DNA of 64,000 nt from Litoreibacter roseus (GCF_009811795.1 NZ_BLJE01000001.1:620001-684000), one strand, 5' to 3'. Shown: positions 20,688-30,395, counted from the stretch's first letter. Notes: a model not told the origin generated them from the letters alone. Translations and numbers: made by a program.

Positions 20688-21670
20688 CCGAGGCTTACGC
20701 TCGCGGCGCTTTCCGGCAATTCCTCGTCGAAGCAGCGCTGATAGAACTCCGCCACTGTTTCGCGCTCAAGCTCGTCACACTTGTTCAAGAAGCTTGTGCG
20801 AAACGCGTAGCCTACGTCTTTGAAAATCTGCGTGTTCTGCGCCCATGCAATGACGGTCCGAGGGGACATGAGCGTTGACAGATCTCCGTTCATGAAGGCC
20901 GTCCGTGTCAGGTCGGCGACGGTGACCATTTGGCTGACCATCTTGCGACCATCGGCCGTGTTGTAGATCGGGTTCTTCGCCAAAACGATGGCGGCCTCCG
21001 CATCATGGCTGAGATAATTGAGCGTCGTCACAAGGCTCCACCGATCCATCTGACCTTGGTTGATCTGCTGTGTGCCGTGGTAAAGACCCGTCGTGTCGCC
21101 CAGACCCACGGTGTTCGCCGTTGCGAAAATCCGGAAAAACGGATGGGGTTCGATGACTTTGTTCTGGTCGAGAAGCGTCAGCTTGCCGTCCACTTCCAGC
21201 ACACGCTGGATCACGAACATCACGTCGGCACGGCCCGCATCATATTCGTCAAACACAATCGCGGTCGGATTCCGCAGCGCCCATGGCAGAATGCCTTCCT
21301 GAAATTCGGTCACCTGCACACCGTCTTTCAGTTTGATGGCATCTTTCCCGATCAGATCAATCCGACTGATGTGGCTGTCGAGATTGACCCGAACACAGGG
21401 CCAGTTCAGGCGCGCGGCCACTTGTTCAATGTGAGTAGACTTACCGGTTCCGTGATAGCCCTGGATCATGACGCGGCGATTATGCGTGAAGCCTGCAAGG
21501 ATCGCGAGGGTGGTATCGCGGTCAAACTTGTAGGTGCTGTCAATCTCTGGCACGCGATCCGAGCGCTCGGCAAAGGCTTTCACCTTCATCTCGCTTTCAA
21601 TCCCGAAGACCTCGCTGACCGAGATTTCTTCCGTCGGTTTTGCGCCCAAATCCATGCTGCCGTCTGCCAT
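20684..21670 (-). CDS. cobS: CobS, aerobic cobaltochelatase AAA+ subunit
   Basis: CobS is the MoxR-like AAA+ ATPase of the cobaltochelatase CobNST. Walker A is GYHGTGKST, Walker B is AIVFDEYD, followed by sensor region [14 protein letters not shown] short N-terminal CobS region ([10 protein letters not shown]) precedes the ATPase. The 328-residue length is standard. It is the first gene of the cobS, small secreted protein, cobT, aminopeptidase P, DUF427 run. A 213-base upstream gap separates it from the J-domain gene and can form a nested stem-loop in the leader. Confidence 0.95.
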   Translation of the reverse strand: MADGSMDLGAKPTEEISVSEVFGIESEMKVKAFAERSDRVPEIDSTYKFDRDTTLAILAGFTHNRRVMIQGYHGTGKSTHIEQVAARLNWPCVRVNLDSHISRIDLIGKDAIKLKDGVQVTEFQEGILPWALRNPTAIVFDEYDAGRADVMFVIQRVLEVDGKLTLLDQNKVIEPHPFFRIFATANTVGLGDTTGLYHGTQQINQGQMDRWSLVTTLNYLSHDAEAAIVLAKNPIYNTADGRKMVSQMVTVADLTRTAFMNGDLSTLMSPRTVIAWAQNTQIFKDVGYAFRTSFLNKCDELERETVAEFYQRCFDEELPESAASVSLG

Positions 21671-21721
21671 GCGTCGTATCCTTCAGGTGATCCACGTGGG
21701 GATGCTATATTTTCGGGCGAG

Positions 21722-21772
21722 GGGCAAGAGGAACTGGCCGTGCCCGGGCGCGAATGCCGCGCCTCTTTGCCC
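21722..21772 (-). promoter_or_regulatory. Nested stem-loop in the cobS leader
   Basis: An outer stem pairs GGGCAAGAGG with CCTCTTTGCCC (one bulge), and inside it GGCGCG pairs with CGCGCC across a 5-base loop. It lies about 50-100 bases before the cobS start. No B12-box-like sequence is visible, so it does not look like a cobalamin riboswitch. It may instead be a chance GC-rich fold. Confidence 0.3.
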
Positions 21773-21883
21773 TGGTTACTTGCAGAAGCTCGATCCGACG
21801 CCGAGTGCTGTACTGGTGGCCAATTTCAGCTTACATGACCGCCAAAATTTTGTGACCAATGCTTACACGCCCAATCAGACAAC

Positions 21884-22525
21884 CTAGTCCGCGAAGTTGC
21901 GGCTTTCCTTAATCTGATCCCAAGCCCAGACAACCTTCTGCAGCTGGTCTTCGTCCGCACGGTTGCCGCCGTTCATGTCCGGATGAAGGTCTTTGACGAG
22001 GCTCTTATACTGTTTTCGCAGATCGGCCTTCGTCATCGCGGCGTTGCCGTCCAGAATTTCCAGCGCCTGACGTTCGGTCGGCGGCAATTTCCGCCCCATT
22101 CCGCCAGATCCCCGACCGGGGTTGCGGGTCGCGTTCGCGCCCAGCACCGACATAGGATCGTCCACACCAAGCCGAGACCATGCACGCTGCTCTTCGCCTT
22201 TTTTCATGGGCTTGGTTTCACGCTCCCACACACGGTCGGATGACATCTGCCGTTCCATCTCTTCCTGCGTGTGCGTTTCGAAGAAGTTCCACTTCAGGTT
22301 ATATTCGCGGGCGTGATCTTTGCAGAACCAGTAGTAGTCATCCAGCACGTCAGGGGACTTCGGCGCGCGGTACTTTCCCGCTTCCTCGCAGCCGGGCGCT
22401 TCGCATTGTTTTTGCGATGTTTCCACGGCGCCGGACATGCCGCGACGGCCGCGCGCGCGGCGCTTCTTGTCAGTCGACACCGAAATGTCGAACTCGAAAG
22501 GATCAAAGGGGGGACGTCCTGCCAT
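21884..22525 (-). CDS. J-domain (DnaJ-type) molecular chaperone
   Basis: A 213-residue protein with a C-terminal J domain: ALEILDGNAAMTKADLRKQYK leads into the HPD tripeptide (KDLHPDMNGG), which stimulates an Hsp70 ATPase. The N-terminal half has a basic stretch (KKRRARGRRG) and a possible metal site (CEAPGCEEAGK, later FCKDH). It lacks the Gly/Phe and zinc domains of DnaJ, so it is a class C type co-chaperone, probably with a dedicated role. The ATG is backed by AAAGGTG. It is divergent from bolA with a 73-base gap, and is upstream of cobS on the same strand. Confidence 0.9.
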   Translation of the reverse strand: MAGRPPFDPFEFDISVSTDKKRRARGRRGMSGAVETSQKQCEAPGCEEAGKYRAPKSPDVLDDYYWFCKDHAREYNLKWNFFETHTQEEMERQMSSDRVWERETKPMKKGEEQRAWSRLGVDDPMSVLGANATRNPGRGSGGMGRKLPPTERQALEILDGNAAMTKADLRKQYKSLVKDLHPDMNGGNRADEDQLQKVVWAWDQIKESRNFAD

Positions 22526-22598
22526 GGCTACACCTTTCCGACTCGGAGCCAAGAGTTTAGGGTTATCTGAGCCGAGTTGAAGGGGGCATCGCACAAAA

Positions 22599-22871
22599 AT
22601 GCCGACAGGTATGCCAATGGTTGAGCGGATTGAGACACGACTGCGCGAGGCGTTCGCGCCTTCGGTCTTAGCAGTCGTGGATGATAGCGAGGCCCATCGG
22701 GGTCATGCGGGCTATCAGGAGGGTGGTGAAAGCCATTTTACGGTGAAAATCGTCTCTGGCGCTTTTCAAGGGCAGACGCGACTTGCGCGCCACAGGGCGG
22801 TCCACAATGCCTTAGGTTCTGAAATCATTGGGCGGATTCACGCGTTGGCGATGGATATCTCGGCTGAGTGA
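22599..22871 (+). CDS. BolA family protein
   Basis: A 90-residue BolA/IbaG-like protein with the typical core DSEAHRGHAG, ESHFTVKIVS and the helix RLARHRAVHNALG. BolA proteins work with monothiol glutaredoxins in iron-sulfur handling, and some regulate transcription. The single invariant His of the fold (ARHRAVH) is present. Starts at 22599, 22611 or 22617 are all possible; I keep the first, with AAGGGGG upstream. It is divergent from the J-domain gene and ends 3 bases from a convergent DUF4177 gene. Confidence 0.9.
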   Translation: MPTGMPMVERIETRLREAFAPSVLAVVDDSEAHRGHAGYQEGGESHFTVKIVSGAFQGQTRLARHRAVHNALGSEIIGRIHALAMDISAE

Positions 22872-22874
22872 CGC

Positions 22875-23330
22875 CTACTCTGCGGCAAGCCCGGCGCTGT
22901 CGGATTTCGGAATATTCTTCTGAACACGACGCAATTTCGGTTCGGCGCGTTTTTCTGATACCTCGGCCTCTGCCATGGCCTCTGCCTCGGCAAGAACGCG
23001 GTCTTCCCACTCATCTATGGATTGGGGTTCTTTTGCGATGGTCGGGCTTGGCAAGGCCAGCTTCGGGGTAGCCGGTTCGGCTTCTCTAACTTTGCTGCCA
23101 ACTGGCCTGCGGAACACGAGCATAGAATGATAATTTACGGTTTTGCCTGTGAGCCCCTGACGTTCTTCGCATGGCAGCGTGTCAGCTCGGACATATTCCC
23201 ATCCGTCCGCGCCCAATTCGTTCATGACGCCTCCGACTGTATGCGCAAAGCGTTCCGGCACGCCGCGAATACCTTTGACCGCTTTGCTTTGCCGTGGCGC
23301 TGGAATAACGCGATACTCGAATTCAGACAT
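22875..23330 (-). CDS. DUF4177 domain-containing protein
   Basis: A 151-residue cytosolic protein. The N-terminal part fits DUF4177: MSEFEYRVIPAPR, then MNELGADGWEYVRADTLPCEER and MLVFRRP, a small beta-alpha-beta fold. The C-terminal half is a low-complexity Ala/Glu-rich tail ending in KLRRVQKNIPKSD. Function is unknown. An upstream extension of the frame lacks a plausible start. The 187-base gap before it holds three TTAAC boxes close together (23476-23500) but not with the spacing of a standard CtrA site. Confidence 0.8.
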   Translation of the reverse strand: MSEFEYRVIPAPRQSKAVKGIRGVPERFAHTVGGVMNELGADGWEYVRADTLPCEERQGLTGKTVNYHSMLVFRRPVGSKVREAEPATPKLALPSPTIAKEPQSIDEWEDRVLAEAEAMAEAEVSEKRAEPKLRRVQKNIPKSDSAGLAAE

Positions 23331-23517
23331 ATCTAGACCCCTCAGACGTGGGCTTGATATAGTAGATGGCTTAAAAACCTGTCTATCGATCCCAACTGAT
23401 ATGTCCCATAACGACTGAGAGGTGGTGCAGTTCCACAACGATAGCAGGTATTTCGCCTTATTATCGCCAAACCTGTTAACGATTAACGCCTTGATCTTAA
23501 CCAGATCGTCGCCGCGA

Positions 23518-25032
23518 TCAGGATCCCAGCTTCTTTGCGACAATCTCGTTTACGGCTTTCGGATTGGCCTTGCCGCCCGTGGCTTTCATGACCTGTCCAA
23601 CAAACCAACCCGCAAGTTTCGGATTCGCTTTCGCTTTCTCGACCTGAGCGGGATTGGCTGCGATGATCTCATCCACCGCTGCTTCGATCGCGCCGGTATC
23701 GGTCACCTGACGCATACCGCGCGCGTCCACGATCTCTGCCGGATTACCGCCTTCCGTGTAGACGATCTCGAACAAATCTTTAGCGATCTTACCCGAAATA
23801 TCCCCTTTTGTGATCAGCGCGATAATATCCCGCAACTGGCCGGGGGAAACCGGGCTGTCGGTAATGTCCTTGTCATCGTCCTTTTTAAGACGTCCGAAAA
23901 GCTCGTTGATTACCCAGTTCGCAGCGAGTTTTCCGTCGCCCGCCTGCGCGACCTCTTCGAAATAGGCTGCATTTGCGACATCCGCAGTCAGGACGGAGGC
24001 GTCGTATTCCGACAGCCCGAACTCCTCCATGAACCGTAGGCGCTTTTCGTCTGGCAGTTCAGGTAGACCGGAGGCGATGTCATCGACCCAGGATTGTTCA
24101 ATTTCCAGTGGCAGAAGATCGGGATCCGGAAAATAACGGTAGTCATGGGCCTCTTCCTTTGAGCGCATGGACCGCGTTTCGCCTTTGTCCGGATCGTAGA
24201 GGCGGGTTTCCTGCACAACCTCGCCGCCGCCTTCAACGATCGCGATCTGACGCTTGGCTTCAACATCAATGGCCTGCTGGATGAACCGCAGAGAGTTCAT
24301 GTTTTTGATCTCGCACCGGGTGCCCAAATGTGAGAAATCCTGTGTCTCCTGATATCGTTCATAGGCACCGGGCTGGCAAATCGAGACATTCACGTCGGCA
24401 CGCAGGTTTCCATTTTGCATGTTGCCATCGCAAGTCCCGAGGTAGCGCATGATCTGACGCAGCTTCGACACATAGGCCGCGGCTTCTTCCGGGCCGCGGA
24501 TGTCCGGCCGGGACACAATCTCCATCAGGGCGACGCCGGTTCGGTTGAGATCGACGAAAGACATTGTTGGGTCCATGTCATGGATGGATTTGCCAGCGTC
24601 CTGCTCAAGATGGATCCGCTCGATCCGCACCACGCGCGCGATGCCCGGAGCCATATCAACCAGTACCTCACCCTCACCGACGATGGGGTGGTACAGCTGA
24701 CTGATCTGGTAGCCTGGCGGCAGATCGGGATAAAAATAGTTCTTTCTGTCGAAAGCGGAATAGAGGTTGATGTCAGCTTTCAGGCCAAGACCTGTGCGGA
24801 CGGCTTGCGCCACGCATTCCTCATTTATAACGGGCAACATCCCCGGCATTCCGGCATCGACGAAAGCGACGTTCGAGTTTGGCTCGGCCCCAAAAAGCGT
24901 GGAGGCGCCTGAGAAAAGTTTTGCGTTGGTGGCTACTTGTGCGTGAACCTCAAGGCCTATGACCAGTTCCCAATCCTGCTTTGCGCCAGCGATGATCTTC
25001 GGTTTCGGAGCGTCATAGGTGAGGTCAAGCAT
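23518..25032 (-). CDS. gatB: GatB, aspartyl/glutamyl-tRNA amidotransferase subunit B
   Basis: GatB is the kinase-transamidase part of GatCAB, which converts Glu-tRNA(Gln), and often Asp-tRNA(Asn), to the amide form. The N-terminal cradle domain shows [16 protein letters not shown] and [17 protein letters not shown]; the middle has EIKNMNS and [10 protein letters not shown]; the C-terminal YqeY-like helical tail (from about 350) is complete. Length is 504. gatA and gatC are not adjacent here, common in alphaproteobacteria. The gene is monocistronic, with 100 bases upstream shared with the divergent transglycosylase. Confidence 0.96.
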   Translation of the reverse strand: MLDLTYDAPKPKIIAGAKQDWELVIGLEVHAQVATNAKLFSGASTLFGAEPNSNVAFVDAGMPGMLPVINEECVAQAVRTGLGLKADINLYSAFDRKNYFYPDLPPGYQISQLYHPIVGEGEVLVDMAPGIARVVRIERIHLEQDAGKSIHDMDPTMSFVDLNRTGVALMEIVSRPDIRGPEEAAAYVSKLRQIMRYLGTCDGNMQNGNLRADVNVSICQPGAYERYQETQDFSHLGTRCEIKNMNSLRFIQQAIDVEAKRQIAIVEGGGEVVQETRLYDPDKGETRSMRSKEEAHDYRYFPDPDLLPLEIEQSWVDDIASGLPELPDEKRLRFMEEFGLSEYDASVLTADVANAAYFEEVAQAGDGKLAANWVINELFGRLKKDDDKDITDSPVSPGQLRDIIALITKGDISGKIAKDLFEIVYTEGGNPAEIVDARGMRQVTDTGAIEAAVDEIIAANPAQVEKAKANPKLAGWFVGQVMKATGGKANPKAVNEIVAKKLGS

Positions 25033-25132
25033 GGGGCAGGGCCTTTGGTTTGGGTTGCGCAGGAATTAGCCTTTGGCAGATGAGAGTGCAATCCGAACTT
25101 GCGCCAGTGGCCCACTGCGGCAGAGTGCCGTT

Positions 25133-25744
25133 ATGGTAAGACAATTCCTGACCCTTCTCGCGTTGCTTGTAACAATCTCAATGGCGTCGGCCGAGACGGA
25201 AAGTCCCTTGTGGGGCGGCCGCCCGGAGGCTTCTGTTTGGAGCAAGGCGACCCGTGATGCTCTGAGCAGTCACGGTAAGGGGCTTTTGGAGACCGTGCCG
25301 CAGGATATTCGGACATGGTGCCCGGCGTATCCGCGCAACGATAAAGCGGAACGGGCGGCCTTTTGGACGGGGTTCCTGTCCGCCTTGGCCAAGCACGAAA
25401 GTACGTGGCGGCCTGCGGCGGTTGGCGGCGGGGGCAGGTGGTTCGGGCTTGTGCAAATTCAGCCTTCAACGGCCCGGGCCTATGGGTGCGCAGCGCGAAC
25501 GGGATCAGCACTGAAGGACGGGACGGCCAACCTCAGCTGTGCCATCCGCATCATGGCGAAGACGGTTCAGCGCGATCAGGCCATTGCCAGGCGTGCCGGT
25601 GCGCGGGCGGGTGTTGGTGCCGACTGGGGCCCTTTGGTGCAGCCACGCAAAAGGGCGCAGATGATTGCCGCTGTGAAATCTCAGCCCTATTGCGAGGATA
25701 TCCGCAGCGTGGTGCCAGCAATCCGCCCGGAGGAGGCAGGTTAG
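25133..25744 (+). CDS. Secreted lytic transglycosylase
   Basis: A 203-residue protein with a signal peptide (VRQFLTLLALLVTISMASA, cleavage near residue 20), so periplasmic. The SLT-type domain is small: the catalytic Glu is in AKHES (Glu89), followed by WFGLVQIQPSTARAYG, matching the G-L-x-Q-I-x-P block of family 1 lytic transglycosylases. It would cut the MurNAc-GlcNAc bond, forming 1,6-anhydro ends. I use the ATG at 25133 rather than the upstream in-frame start, since it puts the signal peptide at the N-terminus. Its stop overlaps that of the convergent SDR gene by 4 bases. Confidence 0.88.
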   Translation: MVRQFLTLLALLVTISMASAETESPLWGGRPEASVWSKATRDALSSHGKGLLETVPQDIRTWCPAYPRNDKAERAAFWTGFLSALAKHESTWRPAAVGGGGRWFGLVQIQPSTARAYGCAARTGSALKDGTANLSCAIRIMAKTVQRDQAIARRAGARAGVGADWGPLVQPRKRAQMIAAVKSQPYCEDIRSVVPAIRPEEAG

Positions 25745-26490
25745 CGCCCGCCTGTGACATCCAGAGATGTGCCGGTGATGTAGCTGGCATCTTCAGACAT
25801 CAAGAACAGGATCGCCGCGGCGCATTCCTCAGCCGTTCCGGCCCGCTGCATAGGGACAGATGGCGCCATGTCGTCCGCGCGGTCGGGCAGTCCGCCTTTG
25901 GCGTGGATTGCCGTTTCGATGATACCGGGGCGAATGGCGGCCACTCGAATCCCCTCGTTGGCAACTTCGTCGCTCAAACCCTTCGTGAATATGTCGATGC
26001 CCGCCTTGGTGGCCGCATAGTCCACGTATTGGTTCGCAGACCCAAGTCGTGCCGCAGCGGATGACAGGTTCACGATCACGCCACCATCGCCCCCATATTG
26101 CGTCGACATTCTGAGAACCGCTTCTTTCGCGACCAGAATGGCGCCGACCAGATTCACGCTGACCATGCGATGCAGGCGCATGGGCGTCATTTCATCCACG
26201 CGAGCGGGCACATCGACAATCCCTGCGTTGTTCACCAGCGCATCCATCTTGGGAAATGCGAGATCGAACTCGTTGAAAAGCCGCGTGATGTCATCACTGT
26301 CGCCCACATTTGCCTGAAAAACCCGGGTCGTTGCGCCGACTTCCTGACAGAGCTGCGAGACCAGAGTCGCGCCCCTTTCATCAGAATTGTAGTGGATTCC
26401 GACGTCGTAGTTTGATTTCGCAGCCAGCAACGCTGTGGCCGCCCCAATGCCCGAGCTGGCACCGGTGATCAGCACTGTTTTACGGGTCAT
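25741..26490 (-). CDS. Short-chain dehydrogenase/reductase (SDR)
   Basis: A classical SDR oxidoreductase of 249 residues. The cofactor loop is TGASSGIG (9-16), NNAG is present, the catalytic Ser is in NLSSAAARLG, and the YxxxK pair is YAATK. The acceptor strand IRPGIIETAIH and the C-terminal YITGTSLDVTGG match FabG-like members. The substrate cannot be told from sequence. HYNSDE after the second strand suggests NADP(H) rather than NAD use, weakly. The ATG at 26490 has AAGGTG upstream. No neighbour suggests a pathway. Confidence 0.9.
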   Translation of the reverse strand: MTRKTVLITGASSGIGAATALLAAKSNYDVGIHYNSDERGATLVSQLCQEVGATTRVFQANVGDSDDITRLFNEFDLAFPKMDALVNNAGIVDVPARVDEMTPMRLHRMVSVNLVGAILVAKEAVLRMSTQYGGDGGVIVNLSSAAARLGSANQYVDYAATKAGIDIFTKGLSDEVANEGIRVAAIRPGIIETAIHAKGGLPDRADDMAPSVPMQRAGTAEECAAAILFLMSEDASYITGTSLDVTGGR

Positions 26491-26694
26491 ACCTTGCACC
26501 TTCTAAGTGCCAGCCAAGCGCCTTCCCCAAGTCGCCTGCTGGCGGCTCAAGTGTACGAGAAGATTGGTTAATGTGAAAGGGCATGGTGAGAAACGGACTG
26601 TTTTGCGGCTGGCTCGACCTGCTGCCATCAGGACCCCATTACGTTAACGAAGAATGAAGCGCCCGGAGGGCGTCGCGAACAGGTCTTTTATTGC

Positions 26695-27222
26695 CTACAA
26701 TTTAAAGGCGCGCTTCACGTCATCCAAGGCATCTCGCTGCTTTTTGTTCAGGTCGCCATCGGACGCGGCGAGAATGCTTTTGAGTATTTCCATCAGCGGT
26801 GTGATCTCGCCTGGACCGCCGATCTTGTGCAACTTGCGCGACAGCCGAGGAATGGCTGCATCCGGACCGTTGCATTCAGTCATCATCCAGCGCCCAAGCA
26901 CGGTCAGTTCTTCCGCGGCAGTCAAGTTGATCCGCAATTCGTTCTGCAGTGCCCGCAGCATCGCGTGGCGCTGCTCCTGTGCGGGGTAGTCGTCCAACTC
27001 AAGAAAAGACACCGCAATGCCCGCGATGGCGATATTGGGGTCTTCAATGTCCTCGACCGGGTGGCGTGCAGTGTTCCGCTTGAACCCGAACCGGCGCGCA
27101 GCGGCTTTGACATCCTGTGCGACGTCCAATAGCTCGCGCCCGGCATCAGCGGCATGCCTGGCGCGCATGCTCCAGTAGATAACGGCACCAATGGCCCCAA
27201 TAACCGCGAGAATAATAGGCAT
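26695..27222 (-). CDS. Uncharacterised membrane-anchored protein
   Basis: A 175-residue protein with an N-terminal hydrophobic helix (IILAVIGAIGAVIYWSM) followed by a soluble helical domain. I do not recognise a named family with certainty. The domain has an Ala-rich start (DAGRELLDVAQDVKAAARRFGF) and a TerB-like end (LAASDGDLNKKQRDALDDVKRAF), so a degenerate TerB-like fold is possible. The start is supported by AAGGGG. It lies 54 bases upstream of pepN on the same strand order and about 200 bases downstream of the SDR start; the 204-base gap has nothing I can name. Confidence 0.7.
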   Translation of the reverse strand: MPIILAVIGAIGAVIYWSMRARHAADAGRELLDVAQDVKAAARRFGFKRNTARHPVEDIEDPNIAIAGIAVSFLELDDYPAQEQRHAMLRALQNELRINLTAAEELTVLGRWMMTECNGPDAAIPRLSRKLHKIGGPGEITPLMEILKSILAASDGDLNKKQRDALDDVKRAFKL

Positions 27223-27276
27223 AGCGACCCCTTTTCTGCGGGGAAGATATTACCAAAAGGTGAATAGATTACGGCA

Positions 27277-29829
27277 TCATGCGGACAATATTCGGGTGAC
27301 CATCTCCGTCACATCGCGGCTGAGGCCGTCGGCGCTTCTGATCCTTTGCAGGGCCGCACGCATCAAATCCTGACGGTCCGCATCATAACGTTTCCATGTT
27401 TCGAACACGGTCGACATGCGCGCGGCGGTCTGTGGGTTCTTCTCATCCAGCTTGATGAGCCAATCTGCCATCAGATCATAACCCGCCCCCGATGGGTCGT
27501 GAAACCCGGCCGTGTTTCCTGCGAGTGCCCCAAACACAGACCGAAAGCGGTTCGGATTGGTCATGTCGAAGTCGGGGTGAGCGGTCATTTCAGCCGCTTT
27601 CGGCGCCGCTTGATCAAGCTTGGCGAAGGACACCTGCATCGCGAACCATTTATCGATCACCAGTCGGTCCTGCTTCCACTGATCATAGAAGGCGGCGTTT
27701 TGCGTATCCCCCTTTTCGATCCACAACAGCGCGGCCAGCGCACCCATCTGCTGGGTCATGTTGTCCGCTTGCGCGTATTGCTGCTTTGCCTGCGTACCGC
27801 CGTCCATGCGGTTGAGATAGGCGAGCGCCCGGCCTTGCAGGGCGCGCTTGCCTGCGGCTTCCGCGTCAGGGGAATACGGCCCCTCCACCGCCATTTCCGC
27901 ATAAAGCCGCGGCAGGATATCCTGCAAATGCTGCGCGACGGTTTGCGCCAGTGTATCAGCGGCGTGAAAGATTGCGGTCGGGTCAGGGGTCTGCCCGCCA
28001 TCAAACAGGGTCTGCGCAATGTCGTCCTGGCTGGGCAGCGAAAGGGCCAATGCGCGGAATGCGGGGTCGAGTGTGTCGTCGCGGGCCACGGACAAAAGCG
28101 CCTCTAGATAGGCGGTGTCAGGTGGCGTGTCGTCGACCACCATGCGGACCATCACGTCTTTGCCCAAGGCGCGACCGGCATCCCATTTCACGAACGGATC
28201 CGTGTCATGGGCCAACAGAAACGCACGCTCGGCATTTGTCTGGTCACGCTCAAGAATGACGGGTGCCGAAAAACCGCGCAAAATCGAAGGAATGGGCGTT
28301 CCATTCAGCCCCTCGAACGTAAAACTCTGCTGCGCCTCCGTCATCTCAAGCACGGATGTTTCCTGAACCTCGCGCCCGTCCGCATCCAAGAGCCCGACAG
28401 CGATCGGAATGACCTTCGGGTCCTTCTGATCTTGGCCGGGGGTTGGCGGCGTGGATTGGGAAAATGTGAGGGTGTAGCTGCCGTCTGCATACTCTTCATC
28501 GACCCGAAGGCGAGGCGTGCCGGCCTGTTCATACCACCGTTTGAACTGAGTCAGGTCGCGGCCGGTCGTGTCCTCGAAACATTTGAGCCAATCCTCGATG
28601 GTGCAGGCCTGTCCGTCGTGGCGCGTGAAGTAGAGATCGCACCCTTTGTAATAGGCTTCATCTCCGATCAACGTCTTCAGCATTGCGATGATCTCTGCGC
28701 CTTTTTCATAGACGGTCGCGGTGTAGAAATTATTGATCTCTACGAAGCTTTCAGGTCTTACGGGGTGGGCTAGGGGGCCGTTGTCTTCACGGAATTGACG
28801 CGCCCGCAGGGTCAGAACATCGCTGATCCGCTTGACCGCATGTCCCCGCATATCCCCGGTGAATTGCTGGTCGCGGAAGACGGTCAGGCCTTCCTTCAGG
28901 CACAACTGGAACCAGTCGCGGCATGTGATGCGGTTGCCTGTCCAATTGTGGAAGTATTCATGTGCGATGATCGCCTCTATGCGTTCGAAATTTCCGTCGG
29001 TCGAGGTTTCAGGACTTGCCAACACCGCGGAGGAATTGAAAATGTTGAGGCCCTTGTTTTCCATCGCCCCCATGTTGAAGTCGTCGACGGCCACAATATT
29101 GAACAGGTCAAGATCGTACTCGCGCCCGTACACCTCCTCGTCCCATGTCATGGAGCGCTTCAGAGCTTCCATTCCGAAGGCACATTTGCCGATGTCGTCC
29201 TTTCGGACCCAAATATTCAGATCAACATCGCGCCCTGATTTCGTTTTGAACGTATCGGCATGGGCGATTAGATCACCGGCGACGAGTGCAAAGAGATACG
29301 CAGGCTTTGGCCACGGATCGTGCCATTTCGCTATCCCATTCTCATCCGAAATCGGGTTGCCGTTTGACAATTTGACCGGTTCGTCGCCCTCGATCTGCAC
29401 CGTGAAGACCGCCATGACATCGGGCCGATCCGGGTAGTAAGTTATCTTGCGAAATCCCTCTGCCTCGCACTGGGTGCAGTACATCCCCTTCGACATGTAC
29501 AAGCCCTCCAGCGCTGTGTTGGTAGATGGGCTGATCTCGACTTCGGCCTCCCAAAAGAACGGCGCGTCGGGCACTTGGGCGGTCAGACCCAGATCCGTGA
29601 TGTGAGGCGAAATTGCCGTCCCATCAATCTTGGCTGATATGAGCTTGAGTGCTTCGCCATGAAGGTAAAACGTCTTGTCCTTGGCATCCGGGTTGGGCCG
29701 GAACTTTATCCGGCTGTTCACTCGCGTTTGGGTTGGGTGCAGCCGGAACGTCAGGTGCACCTCATCCACCAGAAATGCGGGGACCGTGTAGTCGCTGAGG
29801 TAGATTGCCTTGGGGCTTGCGTCTTTCAT
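27277..29829 (-). CDS. pepN: PepN, M1-family aminopeptidase N
   Basis: A cytosolic zinc aminopeptidase for broad peptide turnover. The M1 signature is complete: the substrate-binding GAMEN loop (NMGAMENKGLN), zinc motif HEYFHNW followed by Glu in LKEGLTVFRD, and the catalytic Tyr in NNFYTATVYEKGAE. The 850-residue length and the large C-terminal helical domain fit the E. coli PepN type rather than shorter M1 enzymes. I start at the ATG at 29829, with AAGG 8 bases upstream. It is preceded by a small divergent membrane gene. Confidence 0.96.
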   Translation of the reverse strand: MKDASPKAIYLSDYTVPAFLVDEVHLTFRLHPTQTRVNSRIKFRPNPDAKDKTFYLHGEALKLISAKIDGTAISPHITDLGLTAQVPDAPFFWEAEVEISPSTNTALEGLYMSKGMYCTQCEAEGFRKITYYPDRPDVMAVFTVQIEGDEPVKLSNGNPISDENGIAKWHDPWPKPAYLFALVAGDLIAHADTFKTKSGRDVDLNIWVRKDDIGKCAFGMEALKRSMTWDEEVYGREYDLDLFNIVAVDDFNMGAMENKGLNIFNSSAVLASPETSTDGNFERIEAIIAHEYFHNWTGNRITCRDWFQLCLKEGLTVFRDQQFTGDMRGHAVKRISDVLTLRARQFREDNGPLAHPVRPESFVEINNFYTATVYEKGAEIIAMLKTLIGDEAYYKGCDLYFTRHDGQACTIEDWLKCFEDTTGRDLTQFKRWYEQAGTPRLRVDEEYADGSYTLTFSQSTPPTPGQDQKDPKVIPIAVGLLDADGREVQETSVLEMTEAQQSFTFEGLNGTPIPSILRGFSAPVILERDQTNAERAFLLAHDTDPFVKWDAGRALGKDVMVRMVVDDTPPDTAYLEALLSVARDDTLDPAFRALALSLPSQDDIAQTLFDGGQTPDPTAIFHAADTLAQTVAQHLQDILPRLYAEMAVEGPYSPDAEAAGKRALQGRALAYLNRMDGGTQAKQQYAQADNMTQQMGALAALLWIEKGDTQNAAFYDQWKQDRLVIDKWFAMQVSFAKLDQAAPKAAEMTAHPDFDMTNPNRFRSVFGALAGNTAGFHDPSGAGYDLMADWLIKLDEKNPQTAARMSTVFETWKRYDADRQDLMRAALQRIRSADGLSRDVTEMVTRILSA

Positions 29830-29940
29830 GGCTTGGACCTTCGCATTTGGGTTGGAACTTCGTGGCGCTGCCAAACGTTATGGGCATAGGAAACGCTGCG
29901 CAATGTGTGCAGCATCACGCCAGATGATTGGAGATAGAAC

Positions 29941-30138
29941 ATGTCTGCACCCGATACCAACCTTGAAACACAAAAGAGCCGCCATCGCGGACCGTTGGGT
30001 GGTATGGCGATAATCTTGACCTTCGCTGGAATTTTGCTCTTGGCACTTCTGGTGTGGACATTCTTCAACGGGCTCGAGCCCGGTGGCACGGATGCTCAGA
30101 TTGACGGCCGGACGGGCGCAGCCGTCGAAAGCGAATAA
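29941..30138 (+). CDS. Small single-helix membrane protein
   Basis: A 65-residue protein with one clear transmembrane helix (IILTFAGILLLALLVWTFF, about residues 24-42), a basic N-terminal side (KSRHRG) and an acidic C-terminal tail. The topology is likely N-in. No known family comes to mind. GGAGA lies 8 bases before the ATG, and codon use fits its neighbours, so I accept it as a gene. It is 14 bases before the DUF2256 gene and probably shares its transcript. Confidence 0.65.
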   Translation: MSAPDTNLETQKSRHRGPLGGMAIILTFAGILLLALLVWTFFNGLEPGGTDAQIDGRTGAAVESE

Positions 30139-30152
30139 ACTGACCGGTCTCG

Positions 30153-30323
30153 ATGGGGCGGATGCGAAAAAAATCTGATCTGCCTCAGAAAGTCTGTGCG
30201 TATTGCGGATTACCATTCGCATGGCGTAAGAAATGGAAAGATGATTGGGAGCATGTAAAATATTGCTCCCAACGCTGCCGAAATTCCCCAAAACAAACAG
30301 AAGCACAGCCGAAAGAGCGGTAA
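30153..30323 (+). CDS. DUF2256 zinc-ribbon-like microprotein
   Basis: A 56-residue protein. It has the full DUF2256 pattern: [16 protein letters not shown], then WRKKW and a closing YCSQRCR. The two CxxC-type pairs (CAYC and CSQRC) should bind zinc. The function is unknown. In other genomes I recall this family beside photolyase/cryptochrome-like genes, but none is present here. A second in-frame ATG at 30162 is an alternative start. It sits just upstream of the malate synthase leader. Confidence 0.85.
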   Translation: MGRMRKKSDLPQKVCAYCGLPFAWRKKWKDDWEHVKYCSQRCRNSPKQTEAQPKER

Positions 30324-30377
30324 TATTCTTTTACCAATCCTTGTTGCCTATCGGAAACTTTCTGATAACAAACGCTA

Positions 30378-30395
30378 CAGAACACCAGTGTTCTG
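30378..30395. promoter_or_regulatory. Perfect inverted repeat upstream of glcB
   Basis: CAGAACAC and GTGTTCTG, 8-base arms with a 2-base spacer (CA), lie 30 bases upstream of the malate synthase start and just before its ribosome site. No T run follows, so it is not a terminator. It has the form of a dimeric repressor operator. Confidence 0.5.

Noticed and set aside
21671-21883. Cobalamin riboswitch before cobS
   Set aside because: I read the leader on the coding strand and found no sequence like the conserved B12 box.
23476-23500. Three TTAAC boxes as a possible CtrA site
   Set aside because: The spacings between the TTAA cores are 3 and 10 bases, not the 7 of a standard full site, so I do not call it.
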